Source: Oscillospiraceae bacterium (GTDB lineage Bacteria > Bacillota > Clostridia > Oscillospirales > Acutalibacteraceae). Taken from it: 64,000 nt of DNA. The stretch lies in NCBI GenBank assembly GCA_012520505.1, contig JAAYOC010000024.1, positions 1 through 64,000 of the forward strand, written 5' to 3'. Under the pieces are notes generated by a model that was not told the DNA's origin, ran no database searches, and saw nothing but the letters and a program-made list of their open reading frames with translations. The translations under genes were made by a program, and so were the position numbers. How positions within the stretch are numbered: the stretch's first letter is position 1; each line of letters starts with the position of its first letter. Below, in pieces: positions 42,898-51,384 of the stretch.

Positions 42898-43643
42898 TAT
42901 TTAGCACACTCCTTTCCTTCAATTTTGATTGCACAAGATGTAGCTAATGGGCAACTGTCACAACTCTTAAGTTCTGCCTTTGGTTTTCCCTTCATTTCGG
43001 CGAGCTTATTGGCACAAGCCATGAGAAGACCGTAGCAGAAGAAACCACCAGGAGCTAAGATAAAAATAAGAATTGGTTCAAGACCGATAGCTGTTAGTAC
43101 ATCTGTTTCACCAAGGTTAAAAATATCTGTTAGATTAGTACCGAAACCAAGAACCTTAAGTGAGAGGTTACCTGCACCTAAGAATTCGCGAATAGATGCC
43201 ATAAGTGAGATAGCAAAGGTAAATCCAACGCCCATTCCGATACCGTCAATCGTAGATGCAAGAACCGGATTCTTTGATGCGAAAGCTTCAGCACGACCAA
43301 GAATAATGCAGTTGACAACGATGAGCGGTAAGTAAATACCAAGTGATGCGTCTAATGCAGGTGCGAAAGCTTTAACAAACATCTGAACAATTGAAACAAA
43401 AGCTGCTATGATTACTACAAAAGCAGGAATACGAACCTTTGAAGGTATAACTTTACGAAGGGCCGAAATTACAATGTTTGAACAAACAAGTACGAAAGAT
43501 GCTGCAATACCCATGCCGATAGAGTTTTCAACAGATGTTGAAATAGCAAGAGTAGGGCAAGTTCCAAGAACAAGTCGAAGAACCGGGTTTTCAGCGATGA
43601 GGCCTTTACTAAATTCTTTTCCTAAAGATTTTTTATCAGCCAT
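42897..43643 (-). CDS. rnfE: Rnf complex subunit RnfE
   Basis: This 248-residue membrane protein, similar to NqrD, starts with FSKGLIAENPVLRLVLGTCPTLAIS and contains VVNCIILGRAEAFAS, the two conserved Cys-containing segments. The C-terminal tail (about 215-248) carries extra cysteines (SCDSCPLATSC) and is longer than in enterobacterial RnfE. It overlaps rnfG and rnfA by one base each. Confidence 0.95.
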   Translation of the reverse strand: MADKKSLGKEFSKGLIAENPVLRLVLGTCPTLAISTSVENSIGMGIAASFVLVCSNIVISALRKVIPSKVRIPAFVVIIAAFVSIVQMFVKAFAPALDASLGIYLPLIVVNCIILGRAEAFASKNPVLASTIDGIGMGVGFTFAISLMASIREFLGAGNLSLKVLGFGTNLTDIFNLGETDVLTAIGLEPILIFILAPGGFFCYGLLMACANKLAEMKGKPKAELKSCDSCPLATSCAIKIEGKECAK

Positions 43644-44233
43644 TAGTTGTTGCCTCCTATCTCTTCAAATTTATCTAGAGCAACATTTACAGAACTTGTT
43701 AGAGCTTCTGAAGTAATTGTTGCACTTGTAATTGCATTGATTTTGCCGTCGGTTGTATCTTTTTGAGCATTTATGTCAGCTTTAACAACCTTGAGCTGAC
43801 CTGATTCACCAACGAATTGAGCTAACCAAGAAGTTTTACCAGCATTTTGTCCAAGACCAGGAGTTTCATTTGAAAGGTCCCCAGGTACAATGCCTGTGAT
43901 TTTACCATCGATACTAATACCAATTGTTATCGAGATTGCTCCAGCGTAACCTTGAACATCACCTGTTGTATTAAATACATAACCGATGATTTCGCCAGAA
44001 GCATCAAGACCTTCGTAATAATCGATAATTTCGTCGTTGTCTTCGTCGATTTCATTAAATTCTTCAGCTTCTGGAAGAACTTCAATTCTTGCTGCAGCTT
44101 CAGCTTTAGCCATACCTTCGTTGATAGTTGGTTCTGTAATTTGGTTTACAAGAGCCAAGAGAAGGGTAGAAACGAGACAAATTATAAAAAGCGAAATAGT
44201 AGGGACTAAAATTTCTTTTGGATTCATTTTCAT
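43643..44233 (-). CDS. rnfG: Rnf complex subunit RnfG
   Basis: This 196-residue protein has one N-terminal membrane helix and an extracytoplasmic FMN-binding domain. The flavinylation site is a threonine in INAITSATITS; the usual motif begins with Asp, here Asn, but the target Thr and surrounding residues are intact. FMN would be attached by ApbE, encoded upstream in the same locus. Its ends overlap rnfD and rnfE. Confidence 0.92.
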   Translation of the reverse strand: MKMNPKEILVPTISLFIICLVSTLLLALVNQITEPTINEGMAKAEAAARIEVLPEAEEFNEIDEDNDEIIDYYEGLDASGEIIGYVFNTTGDVQGYAGAISITIGISIDGKITGIVPGDLSNETPGLGQNAGKTSWLAQFVGESGQLKVVKADINAQKDTTDGKINAITSATITSEALTSSVNVALDKFEEIGGNN

Positions 44234-45252
44234 GATTTAGCCTCCTCCTTTTCCTTTGCTTTCTTTTCCTTTTTTTTCTTTTCCGGTTTTACATATCCAA
44301 ATGGTTTTGGAGCTGTAAGACTTTCAATATGTGGAGTGAAGATGTTCATAATTATGATTGAGAATGAAACACCTTCCGGAAGGCTACCAAAAAGTCTGAT
44401 AATACAAGTGATGAGACCAGCGCCTATAGCGTAAATCCATTTACCACTTTTTGTAATAGGACTTGTTGTATAATCTGTCGCCATAAAAAAGGCACCGATT
44501 ATAAGACCGCCACCGAGCACTTCATAAATCATTGCGTTAAAATCACCTTTAAATGCAATAATGGAAATTAAAGCAACTGTTCCAATGTATGCTACCGGAA
44601 TGATAGGTGATATAACTTTGCGGATGATAAGATAAAGTCCACCAATTAAAAGAGCAATGGCGGAAACTTCACCAAGACAACCGCTTGTTGTACCAAGGAA
44701 CATTTCTATGAGTGATGGTGCATCAGAAGAAAGACCAGACTCAAGTGAGATAAGGCCCATTGGTGTAGCGCCTGTTACAGCATCAATATCCCAACCAATT
44801 TTATTTAGGCCGGCAAAAGTAGCTGCTGACATTCTGCCAGGGAAAGCAGACATTAGAACAATACGAGCAAGGAGTGCAGGGTTAACAAAGTTTTGACCGA
44901 TACCGCCAAACATCTGTTTTACTACAACGATTGCAATTATTGAACCTAATGCAACTTGCCATAGTGGCATATTGGATGGGAGATTATATGCAAGAAGAAG
45001 ACCTGTAACAGCAGCGGATAAATCGCCGATTGTTTGTTCTCTCTTCATTGCTTTTCTTGATAAGAATTCAGCGAGCACAGCTGTAATTACCGCTACAGCA
45101 ATTACTGCAAGTGTGCGAGCGCCAAAAATGAAAACAGAAGCAATTCCTGCAGGGATTAAAGCAATGATAACATCAAGCATAATACCTGTGGTAGTGTCAG
45201 CAGAACCTACATGAGGTGAAGCATTGACAGTAAGTTTATTCTTAAGTTCCAT
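44230..45252 (-). CDS. rnfD: Rnf complex subunit RnfD
   Basis: This 340-residue membrane protein, similar to NqrB, has about nine helices and carries a covalent FMN on a threonine in IDAVTGATPMG. A Lys/Glu-rich cytoplasmic tail (about 320-340) ends it. It contributes the ion path of the complex. It overlaps rnfG by four bases and follows rnfC directly. Confidence 0.94.
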   Translation of the reverse strand: MELKNKLTVNASPHVGSADTTTGIMLDVIIALIPAGIASVFIFGARTLAVIAVAVITAVLAEFLSRKAMKREQTIGDLSAAVTGLLLAYNLPSNMPLWQVALGSIIAIVVVKQMFGGIGQNFVNPALLARIVLMSAFPGRMSAATFAGLNKIGWDIDAVTGATPMGLISLESGLSSDAPSLIEMFLGTTSGCLGEVSAIALLIGGLYLIIRKVISPIIPVAYIGTVALISIIAFKGDFNAMIYEVLGGGLIIGAFFMATDYTTSPITKSGKWIYAIGAGLITCIIRLFGSLPEGVSFSIIIMNIFTPHIESLTAPKPFGYVKPEKKKKEKKAKEKEEAKS

Positions 45253-46616
45253 TACTTTTCACTCTCCTCTCTGTTCACTGCATTAGCAAGGATTACTGCT
45301 TTAGCAAGACGCATGTGTTGAACAAGAGGCTTGCCTGATGGACATGCGTATGCACAAGAACCACATTCCATACATGTTGTTGCATGAAGTGCTTCACAAC
45401 CTTCAGCATCGCCAAGAGCAGCACGAATCTCAATCTTTGATGGCATAAGGTTTAGTGGACATGCTTCAGCACAACGACCGCAACGTATACAATCGCGCTC
45501 TTTTTTAATTCGAACCTGATCTTTTGAAAAAGCGAGAATTGCGTTGTTGCTTTTAAGGATAGGTACATCAATATCACAAAGAGCTATACCCATCATTGGA
45601 CCACCAGAGATTATTTTATAAGGTTCTGATGAGAATCCGCCACAGAATTCAATAATTTTTGAAACTTCTGTTCCTATTGGAACACGTAGATTTTTAGGTT
45701 CTTTAATTGCCGAACCGTCAACTGTTAAAGAACGAGAAACAAGAGGTTTGCCTGTTTTTAGATATCTTCCAAGAAAAGAAATTGATGCAACGTTCATTAC
45801 AACAACACCTACATCTGATGGAAGTTTTCCAGGAGGTACTCTCTTGCCGGTAACTGATTCAATGAGTACTTTTTCAGCACCTTGTGGATATCTTGATTTT
45901 AGAATAACAAGTTTCACACTGTCATCCCAATCTGCATTGTTAGATGCAATTTTTTGAAGTATCTCGAATGCATCGCACTTGTTGTCTTCAATAGCAATAA
46001 ATACATTTTTGAAACCAAGTATTTCTTTCACAGTATAAATACCTGAAAGAACATCCCAAGAGTTGTCAATACATTCTCTGTGATCAACTGTTATAAAAGG
46101 TTCACATTCAGCTGCATTGATAATGAGGGTATCGACACCTGCGTCTTCTTTAAATGCGAGCTTTACATGTGTAGGGAAACCAGCACCGCCGAGACCTACA
46201 AGACCAGAAGCTCTTACTGCTTTGAGAAAATCCTCTCTGCTGTTGACTTTTGGAACCTTGAAATCTGCATCTGTCATTTTACCGTCTGATTCAATGGTAA
46301 CTGCTGGAATCATACTTCCGTCGGCAACCTTAACCGGACCTACAGCTACAACCTTTCCCGAAACAGTAGCATGGATTGGAGCACTTACAAACGCATCTGT
46401 ATCGCCGACAACGTCGCCAATTTTGACTTCGTCGCCAACTTTTACAGTTGGTATGCAAGGAGCACCAATGTGCTGCTGCATTGGAAGGATGACACGTTCT
46501 GGGGCAGGCATGCGGACAACCTCAAGAGTACATGTATTCTTATGATGAGAAACACGTACTCCGCCGCGACCTTTTGCTGCAGGTTTTAGTGCGCCTTCAA
46601 TTTTTTTGCTTGCCAT
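45252..46616 (-). CDS. rnfC: Rnf complex subunit RnfC
   Basis: This 454-residue peripheral subunit binds NADH and FMN. It has an N-terminal RnfC-type barrel, a Rossmann-like flavin domain with GLVGLGGAGFPTHVK, and two ferredoxin motifs near the C-terminus (CIRCGRCAEACP and CMECGSCAYACP). It is the first gene of the rnf operon, as is usual in Clostridia, and is separated by 131 bp from the Gx-family gene. Confidence 0.95.
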   Translation of the reverse strand: MASKKIEGALKPAAKGRGGVRVSHHKNTCTLEVVRMPAPERVILPMQQHIGAPCIPTVKVGDEVKIGDVVGDTDAFVSAPIHATVSGKVVAVGPVKVADGSMIPAVTIESDGKMTDADFKVPKVNSREDFLKAVRASGLVGLGGAGFPTHVKLAFKEDAGVDTLIINAAECEPFITVDHRECIDNSWDVLSGIYTVKEILGFKNVFIAIEDNKCDAFEILQKIASNNADWDDSVKLVILKSRYPQGAEKVLIESVTGKRVPPGKLPSDVGVVVMNVASISFLGRYLKTGKPLVSRSLTVDGSAIKEPKNLRVPIGTEVSKIIEFCGGFSSEPYKIISGGPMMGIALCDIDVPILKSNNAILAFSKDQVRIKKERDCIRCGRCAEACPLNLMPSKIEIRAALGDAEGCEALHATTCMECGSCAYACPSGKPLVQHMRLAKAVILANAVNREESEK

Positions 46617-46639
46617 TCATTCAACTCCTTAATAGGCTT

Positions 46640-46713
46640 TGTCTTAAGAGAACTTGCAACTTCATTGCAACAGTCAATACAAAGAAGTTTAGTTGTCTTA
46701 AGACAGCTTAAGA
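46640..46713. promoter_or_regulatory. CTTAAGA repeats upstream of rnfC
   Basis: TGTCTTAAGACA (46694-46705) is a perfect palindrome. TGTCTTAAGAGA (46640-46651) is a near copy 54 bp away, and a third CTTAAGA half-site lies at 46707-46713. They sit in the only gap between the apbE part and rnfC and may bind a regulator. The sequence does not match the Rex consensus. Confidence 0.5.
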
Positions 46714-46747
46714 ATCAATATATTAATAAGTGGACTTGTTCCACAGA

Positions 46748-47287
46748 TTAACCTTTAGTAAATTGTGTTAGTTGCTTATTTAGGGCTGGCATAACAATTC
46801 TTAAAATAGTTCCGGTTATTGACCCTGTGATTATTGCGAAAAGTAAAAGAAGAGGACCATAACTTACTGCAAGAGCTGCGGTGCCGGAAATTATACATGC
46901 AACAATTAGTTGTCCAAGATTATGAGCGATTGCAGAAAGAATCGACACACCCATTAGACCGAAAGGTCTTTTTTTCATATTTACTAAAGCAACCATAATA
47001 ATAGTTGAAAGCAATCCACCTGAAAGACTCATTAGCCCTGCTGTAAGCCCTCTTGTTACACTGGCAAAAATACTTTTGATTATCGTAATAATTATAGCTC
47101 CCCAAAAACCTATTGTGTTTGCGGTAAACATTGTAATTATGTTGGAAAATCCCGGTTTTGCTCCTGGTGGAAGACCCGGAATTGCCGGTATTAAGTTTTC
47201 AAAGAAGGAAAGAGCAAGTGCCTGTGCACCAAGAATTCCCATTAGAGCAATATATGAAGTTTTTTTATCAATGCGGATTTTATTCAT
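46748..47287 (-). CDS. Gx-family membrane protein (heptaprenyl diphosphate synthase component I-like)
   Basis: This 179-residue protein has five or six hydrophobic helices and the family's early motif FFENLIPAIPGLPPGAKPGFSN, read as two blocks around the PGLPPGAKPG turn. The name of the family comes from a disputed link to heptaprenyl diphosphate synthase; it looks like a small ECF-type substrate-binding membrane protein. It is regularly found with NusG-II and ApbE genes in flavin-transfer loci, as here, and might carry flavin or a related compound. Confidence 0.8.
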   Translation of the reverse strand: MNKIRIDKKTSYIALMGILGAQALALSFFENLIPAIPGLPPGAKPGFSNIITMFTANTIGFWGAIIITIIKSIFASVTRGLTAGLMSLSGGLLSTIIMVALVNMKKRPFGLMGVSILSAIAHNLGQLIVACIISGTAALAVSYGPLLLLFAIITGSITGTILRIVMPALNKQLTQFTKG

Positions 47288-47296
47288 ATTGCTCTC

Positions 47297-47674
47297 CTAG
47301 TAAGTAATCACATCTGGTTTAGATTTATCTTTTTTGCCTTCAATTACCACCAGGGTTTTTGAAGGAAGGCAAGCTGCTATATCGCCAGGACGGGATAAAA
47401 CACCTGTATTAACACAGAGTTTGTCATGACATTCTGCATAGGTGTAAGCGATTGAGTTCTTTTTTACCGTAAGCTTTGCCTGTGGATTACATTCTAAGTC
47501 TATTTCATATTCTTCAGTTACGGATGATAAATCAATTGTTTCGATTTGGCTACCATCTTTGTAGATTACAGCAACTAAAGGTTCGTTTGAAAAGTATTTA
47601 GGAATTAAAAGCACACCACAGATGAAAAGTAAAATGACGAGGAGTATTATGTCAGCTCGTTTTATAAAATCCAT
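47297..47674 (-). CDS. NusG domain II-containing membrane-anchored protein
   Basis: This 125-residue protein has a short cytoplasmic start, one membrane helix (about 8-28) and an extracytoplasmic beta domain of the NusG_II type (about 35-120) with CHDKLCVNTG and CLPSKTLVVIEG. The two cysteine pairs are typical. It does not have the transcription-factor part of NusG. Its function is unproven, but it co-occurs with ApbE and Gx proteins. Start 47674 is four bases after the apbE stop, with GGGGTGA upstream. Confidence 0.82.
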   Translation of the reverse strand: MDFIKRADIILLVILLFICGVLLIPKYFSNEPLVAVIYKDGSQIETIDLSSVTEEYEIDLECNPQAKLTVKKNSIAYTYAECHDKLCVNTGVLSRPGDIAACLPSKTLVVIEGKKDKSKPDVITY

Positions 47675-47678
47675 AGTG

Positions 47679-48692
47679 TCACCCCATTTTGAAGGAATCA
47701 TCTATGATTTTGAATTCAATGTTTCCAAATGTGTGAACTTTGCGGTCCTTCATTATGAAAACAGCAGAAGAATTGTATTTAGAAAGTAATTCTTTAGATT
47801 TATCTCCATAGCCTAAAATGAAGCAGGCAGTAGATAGTGCGTCCGATAGAACACCAGACTCTGAAACTACAGTTACACCAGTTATGTTACTTTCAGCAGG
47901 GTACCCTGTCTTTGGGTTTAAAATGTGATGATAGTTTTTGCCATCTACTGTTAAAATTTTTTCATAATCACCGGAAGTCGAAACACAAACTTTTTTGCAG
48001 GTAATTATACCCATAGAGTCATTTTCTGTACCGTAAGGGTTTCGAATTCCTACATTAAAAGTACCATTTTTTGTATTTGGATTTTCACCATAAAGAAGAA
48101 TTGAACCTCCAACTGAAAAAATACCACCCGGAATAAAACTAGACTCTGAATCTAAAAGAAATTTTATTTCATCACAAGCAAGACCTTTGCCAACTGCTCC
48201 AAGATCAAGGTTTTGACCTTCTGCAACTTTAATAGTGTTGCCATTTATAGAAATACGGGAGGCATCAATGTTTTTTATTGCATTTTCGATTTCTTTCTCT
48301 GTTGGAAGTTTTGCGTTTTCAGTACCAATACCCCAGAGATTTGTGAGATTACCAACCGTTATATCGAAGAGATTATCCGTATCTTTTGAAATTTCAAGGC
48401 AAGTCTGTATACAGTCTAAAACAACCTTAGAGACTTCTGCTTCGCCTGTTTTATTGATGTTGTAAATTTCAGAGCCTTCTATACGCCAGGAGAGTCTTTT
48501 TGTGTCAAGGTCATTTACAAGTTTAGTTACTTTTGATATTGTTCCTTCGACGTCTTCACCATACACACTTTGTGTTATTACCGTACCCATTGCAAGGGTA
48601 GTGTTTACCGTTGGTTCAACATCTTTTTTACAAGCTGAAAATAAAAAAAGAAACACGACCACTATAAAAGTTAACAGTCGTGTTTTGTTCAT
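47679..48692 (-). CDS. apbE: FAD:protein FMN transferase (lipoprotein)
   Basis: This 337-residue protein has a lipoprotein signal (LFLFSACKK, lipid on about Cys21) and the ApbE fold. Recognisable parts are TLAMGTVITQSVYG, the FDITVGNLTNLWG segment, DLGAVGKGLACD, GGSILLYG and the metal-binding end DALSTACFILG. It cleaves FAD and attaches FMN to threonine, here expected on RnfG and RnfD of the downstream operon. It is the first gene of the locus. Confidence 0.93.
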   Translation of the reverse strand: MNKTRLLTFIVVVFLFLFSACKKDVEPTVNTTLAMGTVITQSVYGEDVEGTISKVTKLVNDLDTKRLSWRIEGSEIYNINKTGEAEVSKVVLDCIQTCLEISKDTDNLFDITVGNLTNLWGIGTENAKLPTEKEIENAIKNIDASRISINGNTIKVAEGQNLDLGAVGKGLACDEIKFLLDSESSFIPGGIFSVGGSILLYGENPNTKNGTFNVGIRNPYGTENDSMGIITCKKVCVSTSGDYEKILTVDGKNYHHILNPKTGYPAESNITGVTVVSESGVLSDALSTACFILGYGDKSKELLSKYNSSAVFIMKDRKVHTFGNIEFKIIDDSFKMG

Positions 48693-48852
48693 AAGTTTTC
48701 AACTCCAAAAAGTATTTATAATTAATTACATACTAATACACGTTATCAATCACCTCAACATTCTATCTTATTTACTTTCCTTTTTCAATGTGTAATATGC
48801 CGTTTTTTTGTCTTTTTTCTGCTAAAGATTGGATAAGTTAACAAAAATGATG

Positions 48853-48881
48853 TTGACGAAAAACTTTGAATGACAGATAAT
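48853..48881 (+). promoter_or_regulatory. Promoter of mcsA-mcsB
   Basis: TTGACG (48853-48858) and GATAAT (48876-48881) are 17 bp apart. No CtsR or CIRCE operator is visible around it. Confidence 0.65.
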
Positions 48882-48928
48882 AAACAGGTGGAAAGATAAG
48901 AAAAAATAAAAAGAAAGGGGAGAAGTGA

Positions 48929-49306
48929 ATGCTTTGTCAAAATTGTGCAAGAAATGAGGCCACAACTCATATCAAAAGAATAGTGAATGGTGAGACTTCT
49001 CAAATGCATTTATGCTACAACTGTGCAGAGCATTTGGGATATGCAAACATGTTTTCAGGTTTTGGTTTTAACATTGACAATATGTTTCAAAACTTCTTTC
49101 CGGAATTTTCACATGCGTTATTGGCAGCTGAAGAGAGTGAACGTTGCCCGACTTGTGGTACTAGTTTTGAAGAACTTATTCATTCCGGCATGATGGGTTG
49201 TGCAGACTGTTATAGAGTTTTTTATGAAGAGCTTAAACCATTTTTGTCACGCATACACGGAAGAGCCTCTTATGTAGGAAAACGTAGAGGTGATAGTAAT
49301 GCTTAA
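48929..49306 (+). CDS. mcsA: McsA-like zinc-finger protein, short form
   Basis: This 125-residue protein has the four CxxC pairs of McsA (CQNC, CYNC, CPTC, CADC) in two zinc-binding modules, and the GMMGCADCYRVFYEELKP segment. It is shorter than typical McsA and ends before the C-terminal UvrB/UvrC-type motif. McsA activates the McsB arginine kinase and binds metals. The stop lies inside the start region of mcsB (8-base overlap), so they are translated together. GAAAGGGGAG precedes its ATG. Confidence 0.85.
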   Translation: MLCQNCARNEATTHIKRIVNGETSQMHLCYNCAEHLGYANMFSGFGFNIDNMFQNFFPEFSHALLAAEESERCPTCGTSFEELIHSGMMGCADCYRVFYEELKPFLSRIHGRASYVGKRRGDSNA

Positions 49307-50300
49307 ATGGTATCAGTGTGAGGGTGCTGAAAATGATGTAGTTATAAGTACAAAAGTACATTTATCACGTAATATAAAGGGATACAACTTTACAGTTAAG
49401 CTTTTAGATGAAGAAATGTATGAAATTTCAGATAAAGTTGAAGATGTTTTAGAAAGCAGATTGTCCGGAAAGTTTGTAGCTACACCAATGGAGGAGATGG
49501 GTAGAGATTTACAAATTTCTTTGGCGGAGCGAGGACTTATAAGCCCTGAGTTTGCAAGTTCCTCTTTTGGACGAACAATAATTTCAACTGAAGATGAGAG
49601 TCTTAGCATAATGGTTTGCGAAGAGGACCATTTGAAAATTCAAGCATTACTTCCGGGAATTGAACTTGAAAAAGCTTATGAGCTTGTAGATACTTTAGAT
49701 CAACTACTTGATTCTGAACTTACATTTTCTTTTGATGAGAAACTTGGATATCTTACTCAATGTCCAACAAATATAGGCACCGCAATGAGAGCATCAGTTA
49801 CACTTCAATTGCCGGCACTCTCAATTAAGGGACAAATTCCAAAACTTTCAAATATGGTGTCAAAATTGGGACTTGTTTTAACTGGTGCCTATGGTGGTGG
49901 AGATAAACCGCTAGGAGCTCTCTTTATGCTTTCAAATCAGGTAACACTCGGTATTTCTGAGCAAGCAGCAATTGAAAATCTCAAGGCAATTTCGTTCTCA
50001 ATTGCTGAGCAAGAGAGGACACTTCGCCTTGAGCTTATGAATAACTTGAGTTTTCAAGATTTATTTTGGCGCGCAATGGGAACACTCAAAAATGCCCGAG
50101 TGCTTAGCCTTTCCGAGTTTATGGAACAGGTTGCAATTGCGAAGGTAGGACTTAGTGAAATAGACGCACCTGTTGAAAAGATAAATGAACTTCTTTTTGC
50201 AATGCAACCGGCAACATTAAATGTTGAATATGGCGACTCACTCGACAAACGGGTGAGAAGAATTAAGCGCGCCGATAGAGTTCGTGAGATATTTAGATAA
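49299..50300 (+). CDS. mcsB: Protein-arginine kinase McsB
   Basis: This 333-residue kinase of the phosphagen kinase fold phosphorylates arginines on proteins, marking them for ClpCP degradation. Family signatures include STKVHLSRNIKGY near the start and the LGYLTQCPTNIGTAMRASV phosphate-binding segment. The start at 49299 follows GAGGTGATA and overlaps mcsA. In Bacillus the operon is ctsR-mcsA-mcsB-clpC; here neither ctsR nor clpC is next to it. Confidence 0.92.
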   Translation: MLKWYQCEGAENDVVISTKVHLSRNIKGYNFTVKLLDEEMYEISDKVEDVLESRLSGKFVATPMEEMGRDLQISLAERGLISPEFASSSFGRTIISTEDESLSIMVCEEDHLKIQALLPGIELEKAYELVDTLDQLLDSELTFSFDEKLGYLTQCPTNIGTAMRASVTLQLPALSIKGQIPKLSNMVSKLGLVLTGAYGGGDKPLGALFMLSNQVTLGISEQAAIENLKAISFSIAEQERTLRLELMNNLSFQDLFWRAMGTLKNARVLSLSEFMEQVAIAKVGLSEIDAPVEKINELLFAMQPATLNVEYGDSLDKRVRRIKRADRVREIFR

Positions 50301-50303
50301 ATT

Positions 50304-50334
50304 AAAGCCTCGTTATTAGCGAGGCTTTTTATTT
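50304..50334. terminator. Terminator shared by mcsB and the glycosyltransferase gene
   Basis: AAAGCCTCG (50304-50312) pairs with CGAGGCTTT (50320-50328), then TTTATTTT. The stop codon of the opposing glycosyltransferase lies in its loop (50316-50318), so the right arm also codes for the last residues of that protein. Confidence 0.85.
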
Positions 50335-51257
50335 TCTAAAATTTCTTTTGTAATGTAGATTGGTCGCTTTTTAGTTTGAATATAAGTTTTTGATAAATAT
50401 TCACCAATTATTCCCAGAGTCATAAGTTGTAGTCCGTTAAAGAATAGAATCAAAACTACAATGGTAGCATAACCTGGAATTGCAATTGAAAATGCAAGTT
50501 TTTGGACTATTACGACAATCATGTAAATTAAGGCGGTGATTGAAGAGAGACCTCCAATCCAAGAAGAAATTTTAAGAGGTGTTGTAGTGAAAGCTACAAT
50601 TCCTTCAAAAGCATATTTAAATAGTTTTATGAGAGACCAAGAACTGGTTCCCGAAAGTCTTGCGTTTGTATCGTATGGCATGTAGTAGGTTTCAAAACCT
50701 ACCCATGGAAAAATTCCCTTTGAAAATCTATGATATTCGCCCATAGAGATTATTGCGTCTGCTACAGGTCTTCTAAAGGTTCTAAAATCTGATGCACCAT
50801 TTTTAAAATCGACTTCTGCTAATCGATTTATTAATTTATAGAAACAGTTTTTGAAAAAGATTTTAATAGCACTTTCATGGCGTTCGTCTTGATAGGCTGC
50901 AACACAGTCATAATCTTTGTTTTCATCAAGAAACTCTACCATTTTTACAATATACTCCGGATCTTGTTGAAGGTCGGCATCAATCAAGCTGACATAGTCA
51001 CCACTTGATTCTTTGATGCCGGCAAACATTGCAGCTTCTTTACCAAAGTTTCGAGAGAAATTGATTATTTTCATATCCACATTTGTAGAGGATAAGATTT
51101 CTTTTAAATTTTTTAAAGTATCGTCTTTGCTACCGTCGTTTACGAAGATAAGCTCAAAATTTGAAATGTGTCCTGAAAAGGTAGAAGTTACTTTTTGAAA
51201 AAAAGGAGCAATGTTTGAAGCTTCATTGTAGCAAGGGATAATAAGCGATAATTTCAT
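50316..51257 (-). CDS. GT2 glycosyltransferase, GtrB/DPM1-like
   Basis: This 313-residue protein has a GT-A domain (about 1-225) starting MKLSLIIPCYNEASN, with FVNDGSKDDTL and the metal motif DADLQQDPE, and two C-terminal membrane helices (about 232-252 and 262-285) ending in GEYLSKTYIQTKKRPIYI. This is the layout of enzymes that make polyprenyl-phosphate sugars for surface glycan decoration. The ATG at 51257 is chosen by homology; the frame upstream is open into pckG territory but has no start signal. A GtrA-like partner is encoded about 18 kb away. Confidence 0.87.
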   Translation of the reverse strand: MKLSLIIPCYNEASNIAPFFQKVTSTFSGHISNFELIFVNDGSKDDTLKNLKEILSSTNVDMKIINFSRNFGKEAAMFAGIKESSGDYVSLIDADLQQDPEYIVKMVEFLDENKDYDCVAAYQDERHESAIKIFFKNCFYKLINRLAEVDFKNGASDFRTFRRPVADAIISMGEYHRFSKGIFPWVGFETYYMPYDTNARLSGTSSWSLIKLFKYAFEGIVAFTTTPLKISSWIGGLSSITALIYMIVVIVQKLAFSIAIPGYATIVVLILFFNGLQLMTLGIIGEYLSKTYIQTKKRPIYITKEILENKKPR

Positions 51258-51384
51258 AATTTTCACCATATACATAAATAAAGAGATTGAAATTATTATA
51301 CAATAATCTAATGAAAATTGGTAGTAATATGTTGGCAATATGTGATATACTGTATAATCAAGTTTTTTTGAAAGGAAAATTTTT

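Noticed and set aside
48693-48928. CtsR or CIRCE operator before mcsA
   Set aside because: Neither the GGTCAAA direct repeat nor the TTAGCACTC-type inverted repeat is present.
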